A stretch of DNA of 64,000 nucleotides from positions 496,001-560,000 of the forward strand of contig NZ_BPRE01000001.1 in NCBI RefSeq assembly GCF_022179765.1, read 5' to 3'. Below the pieces are notes generated by a model, which worked only from the letters and a program-made list of their open reading frames with translations, was not told the DNA's origin and searched no databases. Position numbers and translations under genes: made by a program. Positions 52,430-61,453 of this stretch are shown one piece after another; the first letter of the stretch is position 1; every line of letters begins with the position of its first letter. Source of the stretch: Methylorubrum suomiense (GTDB lineage Bacteria > Pseudomonadota > Alphaproteobacteria > Rhizobiales > Beijerinckiaceae).

Positions 52430-52851
52430 GGATGCATGGGTGAACGTGATACCGTTCTCCCATCCTGCGACGCGGCTTCGGGCCGGCGTCTCAGGGTCTG
52501 CTTGACTTGTGTCTCCAAGAAAAATCGATCTCGGATTGGTGCGTCTCCCATCCTCGTCCTCATCCTGAGGTGCTCCGCGAAGCGGAGCCTCGAAGGAGGG
52601 CTCCAGGAGGTGCTGCGATCCCTGGAGCCCTCCTTCGAGGCTGCTTCGCAGCACCTCAGGATGAGGGGGGTTGAAGAGATCGATCTCTCAAAGAGCTTCT
52701 GACCGTGGTCCAGAAGCACGGCCTGCAGGTTCTCGCCTGAGGGCCACGCGGTCTCATGGCTCGTGACGGAACGGCGGAAGGGTCGAAGCCGAACTTAAAC
52801 CATTCTTGCCCCTATCCTGCGCTTCATTCCTTGCTGTTCCGGTCGTTCGCG
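52430..52851. other. Intergenic region with palindromic element
   Basis: 422 bases between the LplT/PlsC/ligase gene and the DsbA-like gene. It holds repeat copy 3 (52559-52667). Outside it I see no terminator for the upstream gene and no clear promoter. Confidence 0.45.
52559..52667. repeat. Long composite palindromic element, copy 3
   Basis: About 109 bases. Outer arms carry CCTCATCCTGAGG (52559) and its complement (to 52667), inner arms GCCTCGAAGGAGGGCTCCAGG and complement. Each half contains its own small stem: CTCCGC-gaa-GCGGAG (52573-52587) on the left and GCTGC-ttc-GCAGC (52640-52652) on the right. Confidence 0.85.
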
Positions 52852-53538
52852 ATGCCTCTTTCCCGCCGCCGCTTCCTCGCCACGTCGCTCGGCCTCGCGG
52901 TCGCGGGGCCTGCCGCCGCGCAGAGCTACGGCCAGTTCTTCAAGGTCGAGAACGACGAGGGCCGTCCGGTCGCGAACATGCGGCTGCCGGGCGAGATCAC
53001 CGGCCAGATCCAGGAACTGCGCGGCGTCACCTATCTCGGGCCCCGCGAGGCCGAGGTCACGCTCTACGAGTTCTTCGACTACAACTGCCCCTGGTGCCGC
53101 AAGGCGGCGGCCGATCTCACCGCGCTCTCGGGCAGCGACGCGGCCTTGCGCATCGGCCTCGTCCATAACCCGATCCTGTCGCCGATGTCGGCCCAGGCCG
53201 CGAAGGTCTCGCTCGCGGTGCAGCGCAAGCTCGGCTCGGCGGCCGCCTTCGCCTTCTACGGACAATTGCTGGCCACCAGGGGGCAGATCGACGGTCTCAA
53301 GGCCCTCGAGACCGCGGCCAAGACCGGTGTGCCCCGGGCCGAGCTCGAACAGATCGCCGACAGCGAGGAGGTGCGCCAAGCCCTGCGCGCCCACATGAAC
53401 GTGGCGGCCAATCTCGGGCTGACCGCAACCCCGTCCTACGTGCTGGGCAATACCGGAGTGCTGGGCCATCCGGGCGTCAAATCGCTCGCCCGGATGATCG
53501 CGGCGGTGCGGCGCTGCGATCAGATCGCCTGCGGCTAG
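52852..53538 (+). CDS. DsbA-like thioredoxin-fold protein, Tat-exported
   Basis: A 228-residue periplasmic oxidoreductase. A twin-arginine signal LSRRRFLATSLGLAVAG with an AAAQ cut is followed by a DsbA/Com1-type thioredoxin fold: FFDYNCPWCRKA (active CPWC at residues 79-82), the helical insert, and the cis-Pro loop GLTATPSYVL. It would form or isomerise disulfides outside the inner membrane. ATG 52852 is set by the signal; an upstream in-frame ATG at 52756 gives a non-coding-looking leader. Confidence 0.88.
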   Translation: MPLSRRRFLATSLGLAVAGPAAAQSYGQFFKVENDEGRPVANMRLPGEITGQIQELRGVTYLGPREAEVTLYEFFDYNCPWCRKAAADLTALSGSDAALRIGLVHNPILSPMSAQAAKVSLAVQRKLGSAAAFAFYGQLLATRGQIDGLKALETAAKTGVPRAELEQIADSEEVRQALRAHMNVAANLGLTATPSYVLGNTGVLGHPGVKSLARMIAAVRRCDQIACG

Positions 53539-53607
53539 CGACTTTGCTTCCAAGAAACGGTCGCCGGGGCGAATGCGCATGCCAACCTGACCGTCCAAGC
53601 ATCTTGG

Positions 53608-53626
53608 CCGTACTTGGATTGTACGG
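53608..53626. repeat. Inverted repeat CCGTAC-N7-GTACGG
   Basis: Six-base arms 53608-53613 and 53621-53626, roughly 75 bases before the hybrid kinase start. It could be an operator for that gene or a weak hairpin; no partner regulator is evident. Confidence 0.4.
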
Positions 53627-53646
53627 TCAAAGACATTTGCAAAATC

Positions 53647-53676
53647 AAAGAGATCGCTACGACAATCTCTTTTTTT
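53647..53676 (+). terminator. Rho-independent terminator after the DsbA-like gene
   Basis: AAAGAGAT and ATCTCTTT (8-bp stem, ten-base loop) run into a total of eight T. It lies 109 bases after the stop and 25 bases before the hybrid kinase ATG, so it separates the two genes. Confidence 0.7.
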
Positions 53677-53701
53677 GCCCCATAATTCGCTAAACGGGCC
53701 C

Positions 53702-56020
53702 ATGCCCGCGCGCCACCACCTCCAGCATGTCATCGACAATGCGATCGATTTCGCGGTGATCGTCATCGATCTCGACGGCATCGTGACGGACTGGAACGGG
53801 GGTGCGGAGCGCATCTTCGGCTGGCCGCATCAGGAGATCGTGGGCGCATCGATCGAGCGCATCTTCACGGACGAGGACAGGGCCGAGGGCCGTCACCGCG
53901 AGGAGATGCGCCTCGCGCTCGCCGAGGGTCGCGCTGGCGACGAGCGCTGGCATCGGCGCAAGGCGGGCAGCCGGTTCTGGGCATCGGGCGAGATGACGCT
54001 CCTACGCGGCGCGGACGGCGCTCCCGAAGGCTTTGCCAAGATCGTCCGCGACCAGACCCGCCAGCGTGATGCGTTCGAGCGCCTGCGCCGGAGCCAGGAC
54101 CGGTTCCGGGCGCTCGTGGAGACCATGGAGACGGCCTTCGCCATCGTCGAGGTGAAGTTCGACGCCGAGGATCGTCCGGTCGATTACCGTTTCCTTGAGG
54201 CCAATCCGGCCTTCGAGCGGCAGGCCGGGGTCAATCTGCGCGGAAAATGGGTCACGGAATTCGCGCCGGACCTGGAGCGGTTCTGGTTCGAGACCTACGG
54301 CCGCGTCGCCTGGACCGGTGAGCCGGCCAATTTCGAGAATTACGCGAACACGTTCGAGCGCTGGTTCGACGTGCGGGCGATCCGGGTGGGCGATCCCGCC
54401 GAGCGGCAGATCGCGATCTTCTTCAACGACGTGACCGCCCGCAAATGTGCCGAGGAGCGCCTGCACCGGCTTAACGAAACCCTCGAACAACAGATTCAGG
54501 AGCGCACGCTCGAACTGAACACCCTGTGGGACACATCGCCCGACCTTCTTCTCGTTCTCGATTTCAAGGGCGTCTTCCGGCGGGTCAATCCGGCCTGGAC
54601 CAAGATGCTCGGCTATCGGCCGGACGAACTCGTCGGTCGTCACGTCAACGAATTCGTCGTCGCCGCCGACCATGCCGAAACCGTCGAGGCCACCATCCTG
54701 GCGGCGGAGGGGGGCCAGCCGCGGATCGTCAACCGCTACCGCCACAAGGACGGCTCCCTACGCTGGATCTCCTGGGTGGCGGCGCCTGCGGGTGAGGTCA
54801 CCTACGCGATCGGCCGCGACATCACCGCCGAGCGGGCGCAGACCGAGGTGTTGGCGCAGACCGAGGCGGCGCTGCGGCAATCGCAGAAGATGGAGGCGGT
54901 CGGCCAGCTCACCGGCGGCCTCGCCCACGACTTCAACAATCTCCTCGCCGGCATCTCCGGCTCGCTCGAGCTGATGCAGGCGCGGATGAGCCAGGGCCGG
55001 CTCCACGACATGGACCGCTACATGAGCGTGGCGCAGGGGGCGGCCAAGCGCGCCGCCGCGCTGACCCACCGCCTGCTCGCCTTCTCCCGCCGCCAGACGC
55101 TCACGCCGAAGCCCACCAACGTGAACGGCCTCATCGCCGGCATGGAGGATCTGATCCGCCGAACCATCGGCCCGGAGATCGCGCTCGAAATGGTCGGAGC
55201 CGCGGGGCTGTGGCCGGCGCTGATCGACCCGGGACAGCTCGAGAACGCGTTGCTGAACCTCTGCATCAACGCTCGCGACGCCATGCCGGAGGGTGGGCGC
55301 ATCACCATCGAGACCGCCAACAAGTGGCTGGATCGACCCGCGGCGGTTGCTCACGACATTCCGGAGGGCCAGTACCTGTCGCTGTGCGTGACCGATACCG
55401 GCACCGGCATGAGCCCGGCGGTGGTCGCCCGGGTGTTCGAGCCGTTCTTCACGACGAAGCCCATCGGTCAGGGCACGGGCCTCGGCCTCTCGATGATCCA
55501 TGGCTTTGCCAAGCAGTCCGGCGGGCAGGTGCGGATCTATTCCGAGCTCGGCCAGGGCACGACGGTCTGCCTCTACATGCCGCGCCATGACGGCGAGGCC
55601 GACACCGACGAGACGGCGCCGACGCTCGGCGAGACGGCGCGGGCCCGGCAGGGCGAGACGGTGCTGATCGTCGACGACGAGCCGTCGGTGCGGATGCTGG
55701 TGACGGAGGTTCTGGAGGATCTCGGCTACACCGCCATCGAGGCCGCCGACAGCGTGGCGGGATTGAAGCTGCTTCAATCGGACATGCGGATCGACCTGCT
55801 CGTCACCGATGTGGGCCTCCCCGGCGGCATGAACGGCCGCCAGATGGCCGATGCCGGGCGCCAGCGGCGGGCGGACCTCAAGGTGCTGTTCATCACGGGC
55901 TACGCCGAGAACAGCGTGATCGGCAACGGCCATCTCGAGCCCGGCATGGCGGTGCTGACGAAGCCGTTCGCGATGGAGGCGCTCGCCTCGCGGATCAAGG
56001 AGCTGACCGCTTCACGGTGA
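53702..56020 (+). CDS. PAS hybrid sensor histidine kinase/response regulator, paralogue of 628-3924
   Basis: A 772-residue soluble hybrid kinase. Three PAS/PAC modules fill residues 5-375, the last two separated by a coiled stretch (LHRLNETLEQQIQERTLELN). HisKA has the acceptor in GGLAHDFNN (His409), the HATPase has DTGTGMSP and GTGLGLSM, and the C-terminal receiver has VTDVGLPGG (Asp703). The kinase and receiver are near-copies of those at 628-1800, whereas the PAS region is shorter and different. ATG 53702 preferred; TTG 53675 would add nine residues inside the terminator T-run. Confidence 0.9.
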   Translation: MPARHHLQHVIDNAIDFAVIVIDLDGIVTDWNGGAERIFGWPHQEIVGASIERIFTDEDRAEGRHREEMRLALAEGRAGDERWHRRKAGSRFWASGEMTLLRGADGAPEGFAKIVRDQTRQRDAFERLRRSQDRFRALVETMETAFAIVEVKFDAEDRPVDYRFLEANPAFERQAGVNLRGKWVTEFAPDLERFWFETYGRVAWTGEPANFENYANTFERWFDVRAIRVGDPAERQIAIFFNDVTARKCAEERLHRLNETLEQQIQERTLELNTLWDTSPDLLLVLDFKGVFRRVNPAWTKMLGYRPDELVGRHVNEFVVAADHAETVEATILAAEGGQPRIVNRYRHKDGSLRWISWVAAPAGEVTYAIGRDITAERAQTEVLAQTEAALRQSQKMEAVGQLTGGLAHDFNNLLAGISGSLELMQARMSQGRLHDMDRYMSVAQGAAKRAAALTHRLLAFSRRQTLTPKPTNVNGLIAGMEDLIRRTIGPEIALEMVGAAGLWPALIDPGQLENALLNLCINARDAMPEGGRITIETANKWLDRPAAVAHDIPEGQYLSLCVTDTGTGMSPAVVARVFEPFFTTKPIGQGTGLGLSMIHGFAKQSGGQVRIYSELGQGTTVCLYMPRHDGEADTDETAPTLGETARARQGETVLIVDDEPSVRMLVTEVLEDLGYTAIEAADSVAGLKLLQSDMRIDLLVTDVGLPGGMNGRQMADAGRQRRADLKVLFITGYAENSVIGNGHLEPGMAVLTKPFAMEALASRIKELTASR

Positions 56021-56067
56021 GGAAATCGTGAGGAGGGGAAGTGGTGGGTTTCCGCAGACCCGCCGCC

Positions 56068-57135
56068 CTACCCTTCCGCGTCCTGCAGGGCCCGGTATTC
56101 CCGCCCGTGGCGGCAATAGCCCTCGACGATATGCGCCATCATCGCCCGCTTCTTCGGATCGAGGGCGCCGAGGATGCGCGCGGGGCGTCCGCCCCAGAGA
56201 TGGCCGCCTTCGAGCAGCTGGCCCGGATCCGTGGTCGAGCCGCCAGCGAGCATCACGTCGTCGGCCACCACCGTGCCCGGCGCCAGCACCGAGCCGATGC
56301 CGATGAGCGACCGGGCGCCGATCCGGCAGTCATTCATGCGGACATTGTGGCCGATGGTGGTGTCGCGGCCGATCACCACGCCCTCGCCGCGGGTGCGGAT
56401 CACCGTGTTGTCCTGGATGTTGGTGTCGGCGCCGACCACGATCGGGCCGACCTCCGCGGCGAGCTCGCAGGAGAACAGCACCGTGGCGCCCGCGCCCAGG
56501 GCGATGCGGCCCGACAGCCGGGCCGTGCGGGCCACGAACACGCTCTCCTCCACCTCCGGCGGAACCGGATCCGGGCCGGTGGCGCTCTCGTCGGCGGCCT
56601 CGCGCAGCCGCTCGGCCCGCTCGGCGATCTCCGCGAGCGTCACCGGGCGCAGGCGCTTGGCCGGGTTGCCGCCATAGGCGAAGCCCCCTTCCAGGGTGGA
56701 GCGCGGGAAGATGGTGGCGCCGGCCTCGATCAGCACGCCGTCGCCGACCGTCGCGCCGTCGAGGATGATCGCGTCGTCCTCGATCACCACGTCCGAACCG
56801 ACGGTGCAGGCATGCACCACGGCGTTGCGACCGACCGTGACCCGGTCGCCGATATGGGTCGGCAGCGATTCGGTGGCGATGTGGACGGTCGAGCGGGCCC
56901 CGAGCCAGAAGCGCTCCCCCGCGGTGATGACTTGGCCATCGCTGCGGATCACGCTGTCGTCGCCGAGCCAGGCCTGGGCTCCGAGGGAGGCGGTGCCGAT
57001 CACCGTGCTGCCGCGCCCGCACCACACGGGCCGCGAGGCGAAAACGGGGAGGACGCCGTCGTAGGGCAGGATCAGGTCGGGCGTCACGGGCGGCTCGTCT
57101 GCTGGCAAGGCCGGCGCGCCGTGGCGCGTTGGCAT
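56068..57135 (-). CDS. Doubled gamma-carbonic-anhydrase-like hexapeptide-repeat protein
   Basis: A 355-residue protein made of two left-handed beta-helix domains (about 35-195 and 205-335), each with hexapeptide repeats of the gamma-carbonic anhydrase/PaaY type. First: GSTVIGTASLGAQAWLGDDS to IGDRVTVGRNAVVHACTVG with histidines at metal-site-like positions. Second: IGRDTTIGHNVRMNDCRIG with fewer histidines. Both end in a C-terminal helix following GGNPAKRLR or GGRPARILG. Single-domain trimers are the norm, so this may be a pseudo-trimer half. Enzymatic activity uncertain. It is divergent from moaE. Confidence 0.82.
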   Translation of the reverse strand: MPTRHGAPALPADEPPVTPDLILPYDGVLPVFASRPVWCGRGSTVIGTASLGAQAWLGDDSVIRSDGQVITAGERFWLGARSTVHIATESLPTHIGDRVTVGRNAVVHACTVGSDVVIEDDAIILDGATVGDGVLIEAGATIFPRSTLEGGFAYGGNPAKRLRPVTLAEIAERAERLREAADESATGPDPVPPEVEESVFVARTARLSGRIALGAGATVLFSCELAAEVGPIVVGADTNIQDNTVIRTRGEGVVIGRDTTIGHNVRMNDCRIGARSLIGIGSVLAPGTVVADDVMLAGGSTTDPGQLLEGGHLWGGRPARILGALDPKKRAMMAHIVEGYCRHGREYRALQDAEG

Positions 57136-57238
57136 CGATGAGCCATATAGGCGCACGGGGCGTTGGGGTAGGTCGAGACCCGCGCCGAGGCCTTCAGCCC
57201 TCTGCCGGCGTCCGGCACGGCCCTTCAAGTCGAGTGCG

Positions 57239-57694
57239 ATGAATCCGGTCAGCATCCAGTCCGAGCCCTTCGACACCGCCGCCGAGATCGCCCGCGTCGA
57301 AGCGGATCTGATGGGGCGCGCCGGTGCGGTCGTGACCTTCTCGGGGCTCTGCCGCGACGAGGGCGGGCGCCTCGCCGCCCTGGAACTGGAGCATTATCCG
57401 GGCATGGCGGAGGCGGAGATCGGCCGCGTGGTCGAGGAAGCGCGCGCCCGCTGGCCGGTCCAGGCCGTGCGGGTGATCCACCGCCACGGCCTCGTGCGCC
57501 CGGGCGAGGGCATCGTGCTAGTGGTCACCGCCTCGCCCCACCGCAAGGCGGCCTTCGGGGCGGCCGATTTCCTGATGGACTATCTCAAGACCCGCGCCCC
57601 GTTCTGGAAGCGCGAGCACCTCGCCGACGGCACCACCGGCGGCTGGGTCGAGGCGACGGCCGCCGACGAGGCCGCCGCCGAATCCTGGGCCTGA
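57239..57694 (+). CDS. moaE: Molybdopterin synthase catalytic subunit
   Basis: A 151-residue MoaE that transfers sulfur to precursor Z to make molybdopterin. Signatures: GAVVTFSGLCRDEGG, LELEHYPGMAEAEI, VIHRHGLVRPGEGIVLV and the active-site lysines in SPHRKAAF and FWKREH. The small partner moaD, usually adjacent, is not seen here. Confidence 0.93.
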   Translation: MNPVSIQSEPFDTAAEIARVEADLMGRAGAVVTFSGLCRDEGGRLAALELEHYPGMAEAEIGRVVEEARARWPVQAVRVIHRHGLVRPGEGIVLVVTASPHRKAAFGAADFLMDYLKTRAPFWKREHLADGTTGGWVEATAADEAAAESWA

Positions 57695-57752
57695 ACGCGG
57701 GCACGATTCGGCCCCAATCCCCGACACGTCTCCCCGACACTTCGCGCAAGAG

Positions 57753-58910
57753 ATGACATCCCCGATGAGCGAACCCTCCTCCATCGGGCCGCGCCGGCTC
57801 GCGGCCGCCGGCATCGCCGTCGTCGCCTTCGCGGCCGGGCTCTGGCTGGCCTGGACCGCCGCGGCGACATTGCTCCTCATCTTCTCCGGCATTCTCCTCG
57901 CCGTCTTCCTCGACGGACTGACCCGGGCGCTGGGCCATATCCTGCCGCTGCCGCGGGCCCTACGGCTGACCCTCGTCGTGCTGGCGCTGACCGGCCTCTC
58001 CCTCGGCCTCGTCGCCTTCGGCGGCGCCACGGTGACGAGCCAGGCGCGCGACCTCGGCACCACCGTGCGCCAGCAATCCGAGACGGTGCGGACTTGGCTC
58101 AAGGATCACGGCATCGAGCTCGATTTCTCGCAGCAGGGCGGCGGCGAGGCGGGCAACGCGGCGCCCAAAGCCGATCCCAAGCCGGACGAGGACGGCAAGG
58201 ACGACAACGGCCGCAAGCAGGGCGGCCTTGCGGGCCTCGCCTCGGGTGCCCTGAAGAGCCCCGGCTCTCTTCTCTCGGATGCCGGCAGCGTGCTCGGGCC
58301 GGCGGCGACCGTCGTGCTCGGATTGTTCAACGCCCTCGGCAACGTCCTCGTCATCGCCTTCCTGGGCATCGCCATCGCGGCCGATCCGGGCAGTTACCGG
58401 AACGGGGCCCTGCGCCTCGTGCCGGTGCGCCACCGCGACAAGGGCGCCCGCGTCCTCGACGGGTCGGGCGAGACCCTGCGGCACTGGCTGTTCGGCCAGC
58501 TTCTGACCATGGCGGCGATCTTCGCCCTCACCTGGGCCGGGCTCTCCTTCCTCGGCATCGGCGGCGCGCTGATCCTCGGCTTGCAGGCGGGCCTGCTGGC
58601 CTTCGTGCCGACCATCGGCCCGATGATCGCGGGTGCCATCATCGTGCTGAGCAGCCTCGCCTCCGGCTTCAATGCGGCGCTCGGGGCGGCGGGCGTCTAT
58701 CTCGCGGTGCAGGCGGCGGAGAGCTACGGCCTCACACCCTTCATCCAGCGCCGCGCCCTCGACCTGCCGGCGGCCACGATCTTCGCCGGCCAGCTCCTGC
58801 TCGGCGTGCTGTTCGGGCTGTGGGGCGTGGCGCTGGCGCTGCCCCTCGTCGCGGTGATCAAGGTGCTGCTGGAGGAACTCTACATCGAGGACGCGCCCGG
58901 CGAGGGCTAG
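57753..58910 (+). CDS. AI-2E-family membrane protein (permease-like)
   Basis: A 385-residue inner-membrane protein of the TqsA/PerM family with about seven helices. The N-terminal pair LAAAGIAVVAFAAGLWLAWT and LLLIFSGILLAVFLDGL leads to a polar central insert (residues about 110-170, Lys/Asp/Gly rich), then the family core with FGGALILG-like GIGGALILGLQAGLLAFVPTIGP and YGLTPFIQRRALDLP. Family members export autoinducer-2 or other small solutes or ions; substrate unknown. ATG 57753, or ATG 57765, are both possible starts. Confidence 0.88.
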   Translation: MTSPMSEPSSIGPRRLAAAGIAVVAFAAGLWLAWTAAATLLLIFSGILLAVFLDGLTRALGHILPLPRALRLTLVVLALTGLSLGLVAFGGATVTSQARDLGTTVRQQSETVRTWLKDHGIELDFSQQGGGEAGNAAPKADPKPDEDGKDDNGRKQGGLAGLASGALKSPGSLLSDAGSVLGPAATVVLGLFNALGNVLVIAFLGIAIAADPGSYRNGALRLVPVRHRDKGARVLDGSGETLRHWLFGQLLTMAAIFALTWAGLSFLGIGGALILGLQAGLLAFVPTIGPMIAGAIIVLSSLASGFNAALGAAGVYLAVQAAESYGLTPFIQRRALDLPAATIFAGQLLLGVLFGLWGVALALPLVAVIKVLLEELYIEDAPGEG

Positions 58911-59063
58911 AACCGCATGCGGGCTCGGTGATCGGGGTCCGCAAGGCGGACCTCCTGCGGTCGCGAGAGGCCGATACGTCATCGGGGCTTCGAGCCGCGT
59001 CGTCCCATGGGGCGCGGATGACGCATCGTGGGGTGGGCCCGCCTGCCCCATCTTCCGGGCGTC

Positions 59064-59747
59064 ATGCTGTCCGACCCCTTCGCCACCACCGCCGCGGCCC
59101 TGCGCGCCTGCCGGATCTGCCGCGACGCGCCCCGCTTCGGGGCGGCCCTGCCGCACGAGCCGCGCCCCGTGGTGCAGGGCAGCGCCACAGCCCGCCTGCT
59201 GATTGCGAGCCAAGCGCCGGGCAACCGGGCGCATCGCAGCGGCGTGCCGTTCTGCGATCCCTCGGGCGTCCGCCTGCGGGCCTGGCTCGGCCTCTCGGAG
59301 GCCGCGTTCTACGACGCCGCGCGGGTGGCGATCCTGCCGATGGGGGCCTGCTTTCCCGGTCTCGATGCCAAGGGCGGCGACCGCCCGCCCCGGCGGGAAT
59401 GCGCGCCCGCCTGGCGCTCCGCTTTGCTGGCCGGCTTGCCGGAGCTCGATCTGATCCTGGTGATCGGTCAGTACGCGCAGGGCTGGCATCTCGGCCGCCC
59501 GCCCGGCGGCCTGACCGCGACGGTCGCGCGCTGGCGTGACATTATCGAGGCCTCGTCGCGGCCGCGCATCCTGCCGCTGCCGCACCCGTCCTGGCGCAAC
59601 AACGGCTGGCTGCGAAAGAACCCCTGGTTCGAGGCGGAGCTGCTGCCGGTGCTGCGGGCGGAGGTCGCCGCCGTGATGGGACCTGCGTTGACAGACGCGC
59701 CCGGGGAGAGGATCGCTGCCCGCGGTTCTTTTCCTTCGAGCGCCTGA
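59064..59747 (+). CDS. UDG-superfamily protein with a 4Fe-4S-type cysteine pattern
   Basis: A 227-residue protein. Motif 1 is [19 protein letters not shown] and motif 3 [11 protein letters not shown], the pattern of family 4/5-like uracil-DNA glycosylases. Four cysteines (16, 19, 96, 113) have the CxxC-C-x16-C spacing that binds an iron-sulfur cluster in family 4. The small motif variant SQAPG (Gln in place of the usual acidic residue) makes the exact activity uncertain. It is distinct from the ung at 25192. It overlaps pyrF by one base (TGATG), so it is co-translated. Confidence 0.8.
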   Translation: MLSDPFATTAAALRACRICRDAPRFGAALPHEPRPVVQGSATARLLIASQAPGNRAHRSGVPFCDPSGVRLRAWLGLSEAAFYDAARVAILPMGACFPGLDAKGGDRPPRRECAPAWRSALLAGLPELDLILVIGQYAQGWHLGRPPGGLTATVARWRDIIEASSRPRILPLPHPSWRNNGWLRKNPWFEAELLPVLRAEVAAVMGPALTDAPGERIAARGSFPSSA

Positions 59748-60445
59748 TGCCGGACATCGCCGACCCCCGCGACCGCCTGATCGTCGCCCTCGACCTGCCC
59801 GACGTCGCCGCGGCCGAGCGGCTCGTCGAGCGCATCGGCGACGCGGCGACCTTCTACAAGATCGGCTATCGCCTCGGTTATGCCGGTGGCCTCGCCTTCG
59901 CCGAGCGCCTCGCCCGGCAAGGCAAGAAGACCTTCCTCGATCTCAAGCTGCACGACATCGGCAACACCGTCGAGGAAGGGGTGCGCTCGGCCTCCGGCCT
60001 CGGGGCGACGTTCCTGACGGTGCACGCCTATCCGCAGACCATGCGGGCCGCCGTGAAGGGGCGCGGGAACGGCCTCAAGATCCTGGCGGTGACGGTGCTC
60101 ACCTCCTACGACGACGCCGACGCGACCGAGGCCGGATACGCCCTGCCGGTGACGGAGTTGGTGGCGCAGCGCTCGGCCCAGGCCCGCGACATCGGCATCG
60201 ACGGCATCGTCTGCTCGGCGGTCGAGGCGGAAGCGGTGCGCCGGGTCGTCGGGACCGAATGCCTGATCGTGACGCCGGGCATCCGCCCGGCCGATGCGGC
60301 CCTGGGCGACCAGAAGCGCGTGATGACGCCGGGGCAGGCGCGCGCGGCCGGCATCGATCATGTCGTGGTCGGGCGTCCGATCACCGGAGCCGACGATCCC
60401 CGTCGGATTGCGGAACGGATCGTCGCCGAGATGGAGGGAGCGTGA
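59747..60445 (+). CDS. pyrF: Orotidine 5'-phosphate decarboxylase
   Basis: A 232-residue TIM-barrel enzyme making UMP. The catalytic motif is [13 protein letters not shown], with IVALDLPD at the start and [20 protein letters not shown] at the phosphate site. Its ATG overlaps the UDG-like gene by one base. Confidence 0.96.
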   Translation: MPDIADPRDRLIVALDLPDVAAAERLVERIGDAATFYKIGYRLGYAGGLAFAERLARQGKKTFLDLKLHDIGNTVEEGVRSASGLGATFLTVHAYPQTMRAAVKGRGNGLKILAVTVLTSYDDADATEAGYALPVTELVAQRSAQARDIGIDGIVCSAVEAEAVRRVVGTECLIVTPGIRPADAALGDQKRVMTPGQARAAGIDHVVVGRPITGADDPRRIAERIVAEMEGA

Positions 60446-60447
60446 GC

Positions 60448-60804
60448 ATGACCCAAGGTACGGCAAGGGGATATTGGATCGTCCGGGTCGATGTGCGGGA
60501 CGCGGAGGCTTACAAGGCCTATGCGGCGGCCAATGGTGCCGCCTTTGCCCGCTTCGGCGGTCGCTTCCTCGTGCGGGGCGGCGCCTACGAGGCGGTGGCC
60601 GGCACGGCACGGGCCCGCAACGTGATCGTCGAGTTCCCCAGCTACGAGGCGGCGCTCGATTGCTGGAAATCGGACCTCTACCAATCCGCCCGCGCCCTGC
60701 AGAAGGATGGGGCCGAGGCCGATATCGTGGTGATCGAGGGCTATGACGGTCCGCAGCCGAACGTGTCGGAGCCGGCCCCGACGCCGGGCGCCGCCTCGGA
60801 GTGA
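60448..60804 (+). CDS. DUF1330 family protein
   Basis: A 118-residue protein of the DUF1330 dimeric alpha+beta barrel family (GYWIVRVDVRDAEAYKAYAA, GGRFLVRGG, VIVEFPSYEAAL). No reaction is known. GGAGGG lies about eight bases before the ATG, two bases past the pyrF stop. The proline-rich end is not conserved in the family. Confidence 0.87.
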   Translation: MTQGTARGYWIVRVDVRDAEAYKAYAAANGAAFARFGGRFLVRGGAYEAVAGTARARNVIVEFPSYEAALDCWKSDLYQSARALQKDGAEADIVVIEGYDGPQPNVSEPAPTPGAASE

Positions 60805-60823
60805 GGCGGCGCCGACCGGCGAC

Positions 60824-61453
60824 CTAACGCCCGGACACCCCGAGGGCGCCGAGCAGGAACGCGATCATGGTGGGCAGCGGCGGCAGGGCGGTGCCGTGCT
60901 GTCGGCTCACCAGCAGGGGATGGCAGTAGCGCACGATCGCGGCGTGCAGGCAGGCGGCGGCGGCCTTGGGATCAGCGACCGTGAGGCTGCCCTCGCGCAC
61001 GCCGTCCTCGATCATGCGCCGGAACACGGCCTCGATCCGGTCGACATGCGCTTGGCAGACCGACCAGCTCTCGCTCATCGCCGCCTCGACCATCTCGTGG
61101 ACGCGCGGATGCGCCTCCCAGCGTCGGCGGCAATCGGTGTGCAAGGCCGTGATCACGCGGGCGAGGCGCTCGGGCGCGTCGAGCTTCGGCGTGTCGGCGA
61201 TCGCCGCGATCATGCCCTCGATCTCGCCGGTCACCCGTTCGACCACCGCCTCGTTGATCGCCTTCTTCGAATCGAAGAAGCGATACACGTTGGCCGGACT
61301 CATCTTGAGGGTCCGGGCGATGTCGGCGACCGTGGTCTTCTGGTAGCCGATCTCCCGGAAGGAACGGGCCGCCACCTCCACAATCCGCTCACGGGTCGTC
61401 GGGGCCGTCTCCTCGACGGGGAGCGGGATGAGATGGGCCGTCGCGGCAGGCAT
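60824..61453 (-). CDS. TetR-family regulator
   Basis: A 209-residue regulator. HTH at residues 35-60, ARTLKMSPANVYRFFDSKK, typical of TetR. The C-terminal domain is larger, ending LPTMIAFLLGALGVSGR. It looks like regulators of RND efflux systems, but no pump gene is near; its target is elsewhere or itself. It is convergent with the DUF1330 gene (19 bases). Confidence 0.87.
   Translation of the reverse strand: MPAATAHLIPLPVEETAPTTRERIVEVAARSFREIGYQKTTVADIARTLKMSPANVYRFFDSKKAINEAVVERVTGEIEGMIAAIADTPKLDAPERLARVITALHTDCRRRWEAHPRVHEMVEAAMSESWSVCQAHVDRIEAVFRRMIEDGVREGSLTVADPKAAAACLHAAIVRYCHPLLVSRQHGTALPPLPTMIAFLLGALGVSGR

Noticed and set aside
48779..52654. Leftward open frame of about 1,290 codons opposite the LplT/PlsC/ligase gene
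   Set aside because: Gln/Arg/Asp-rich shadow, no domain, runs through the repeat elements on both sides.
31138..52667. Possible CRISPR array from the recurring CCTCATCCTGAGG sequences
   Set aside because: Copies are kilobases apart, self-complementary and have no regular spacers; they are palindromic elements.
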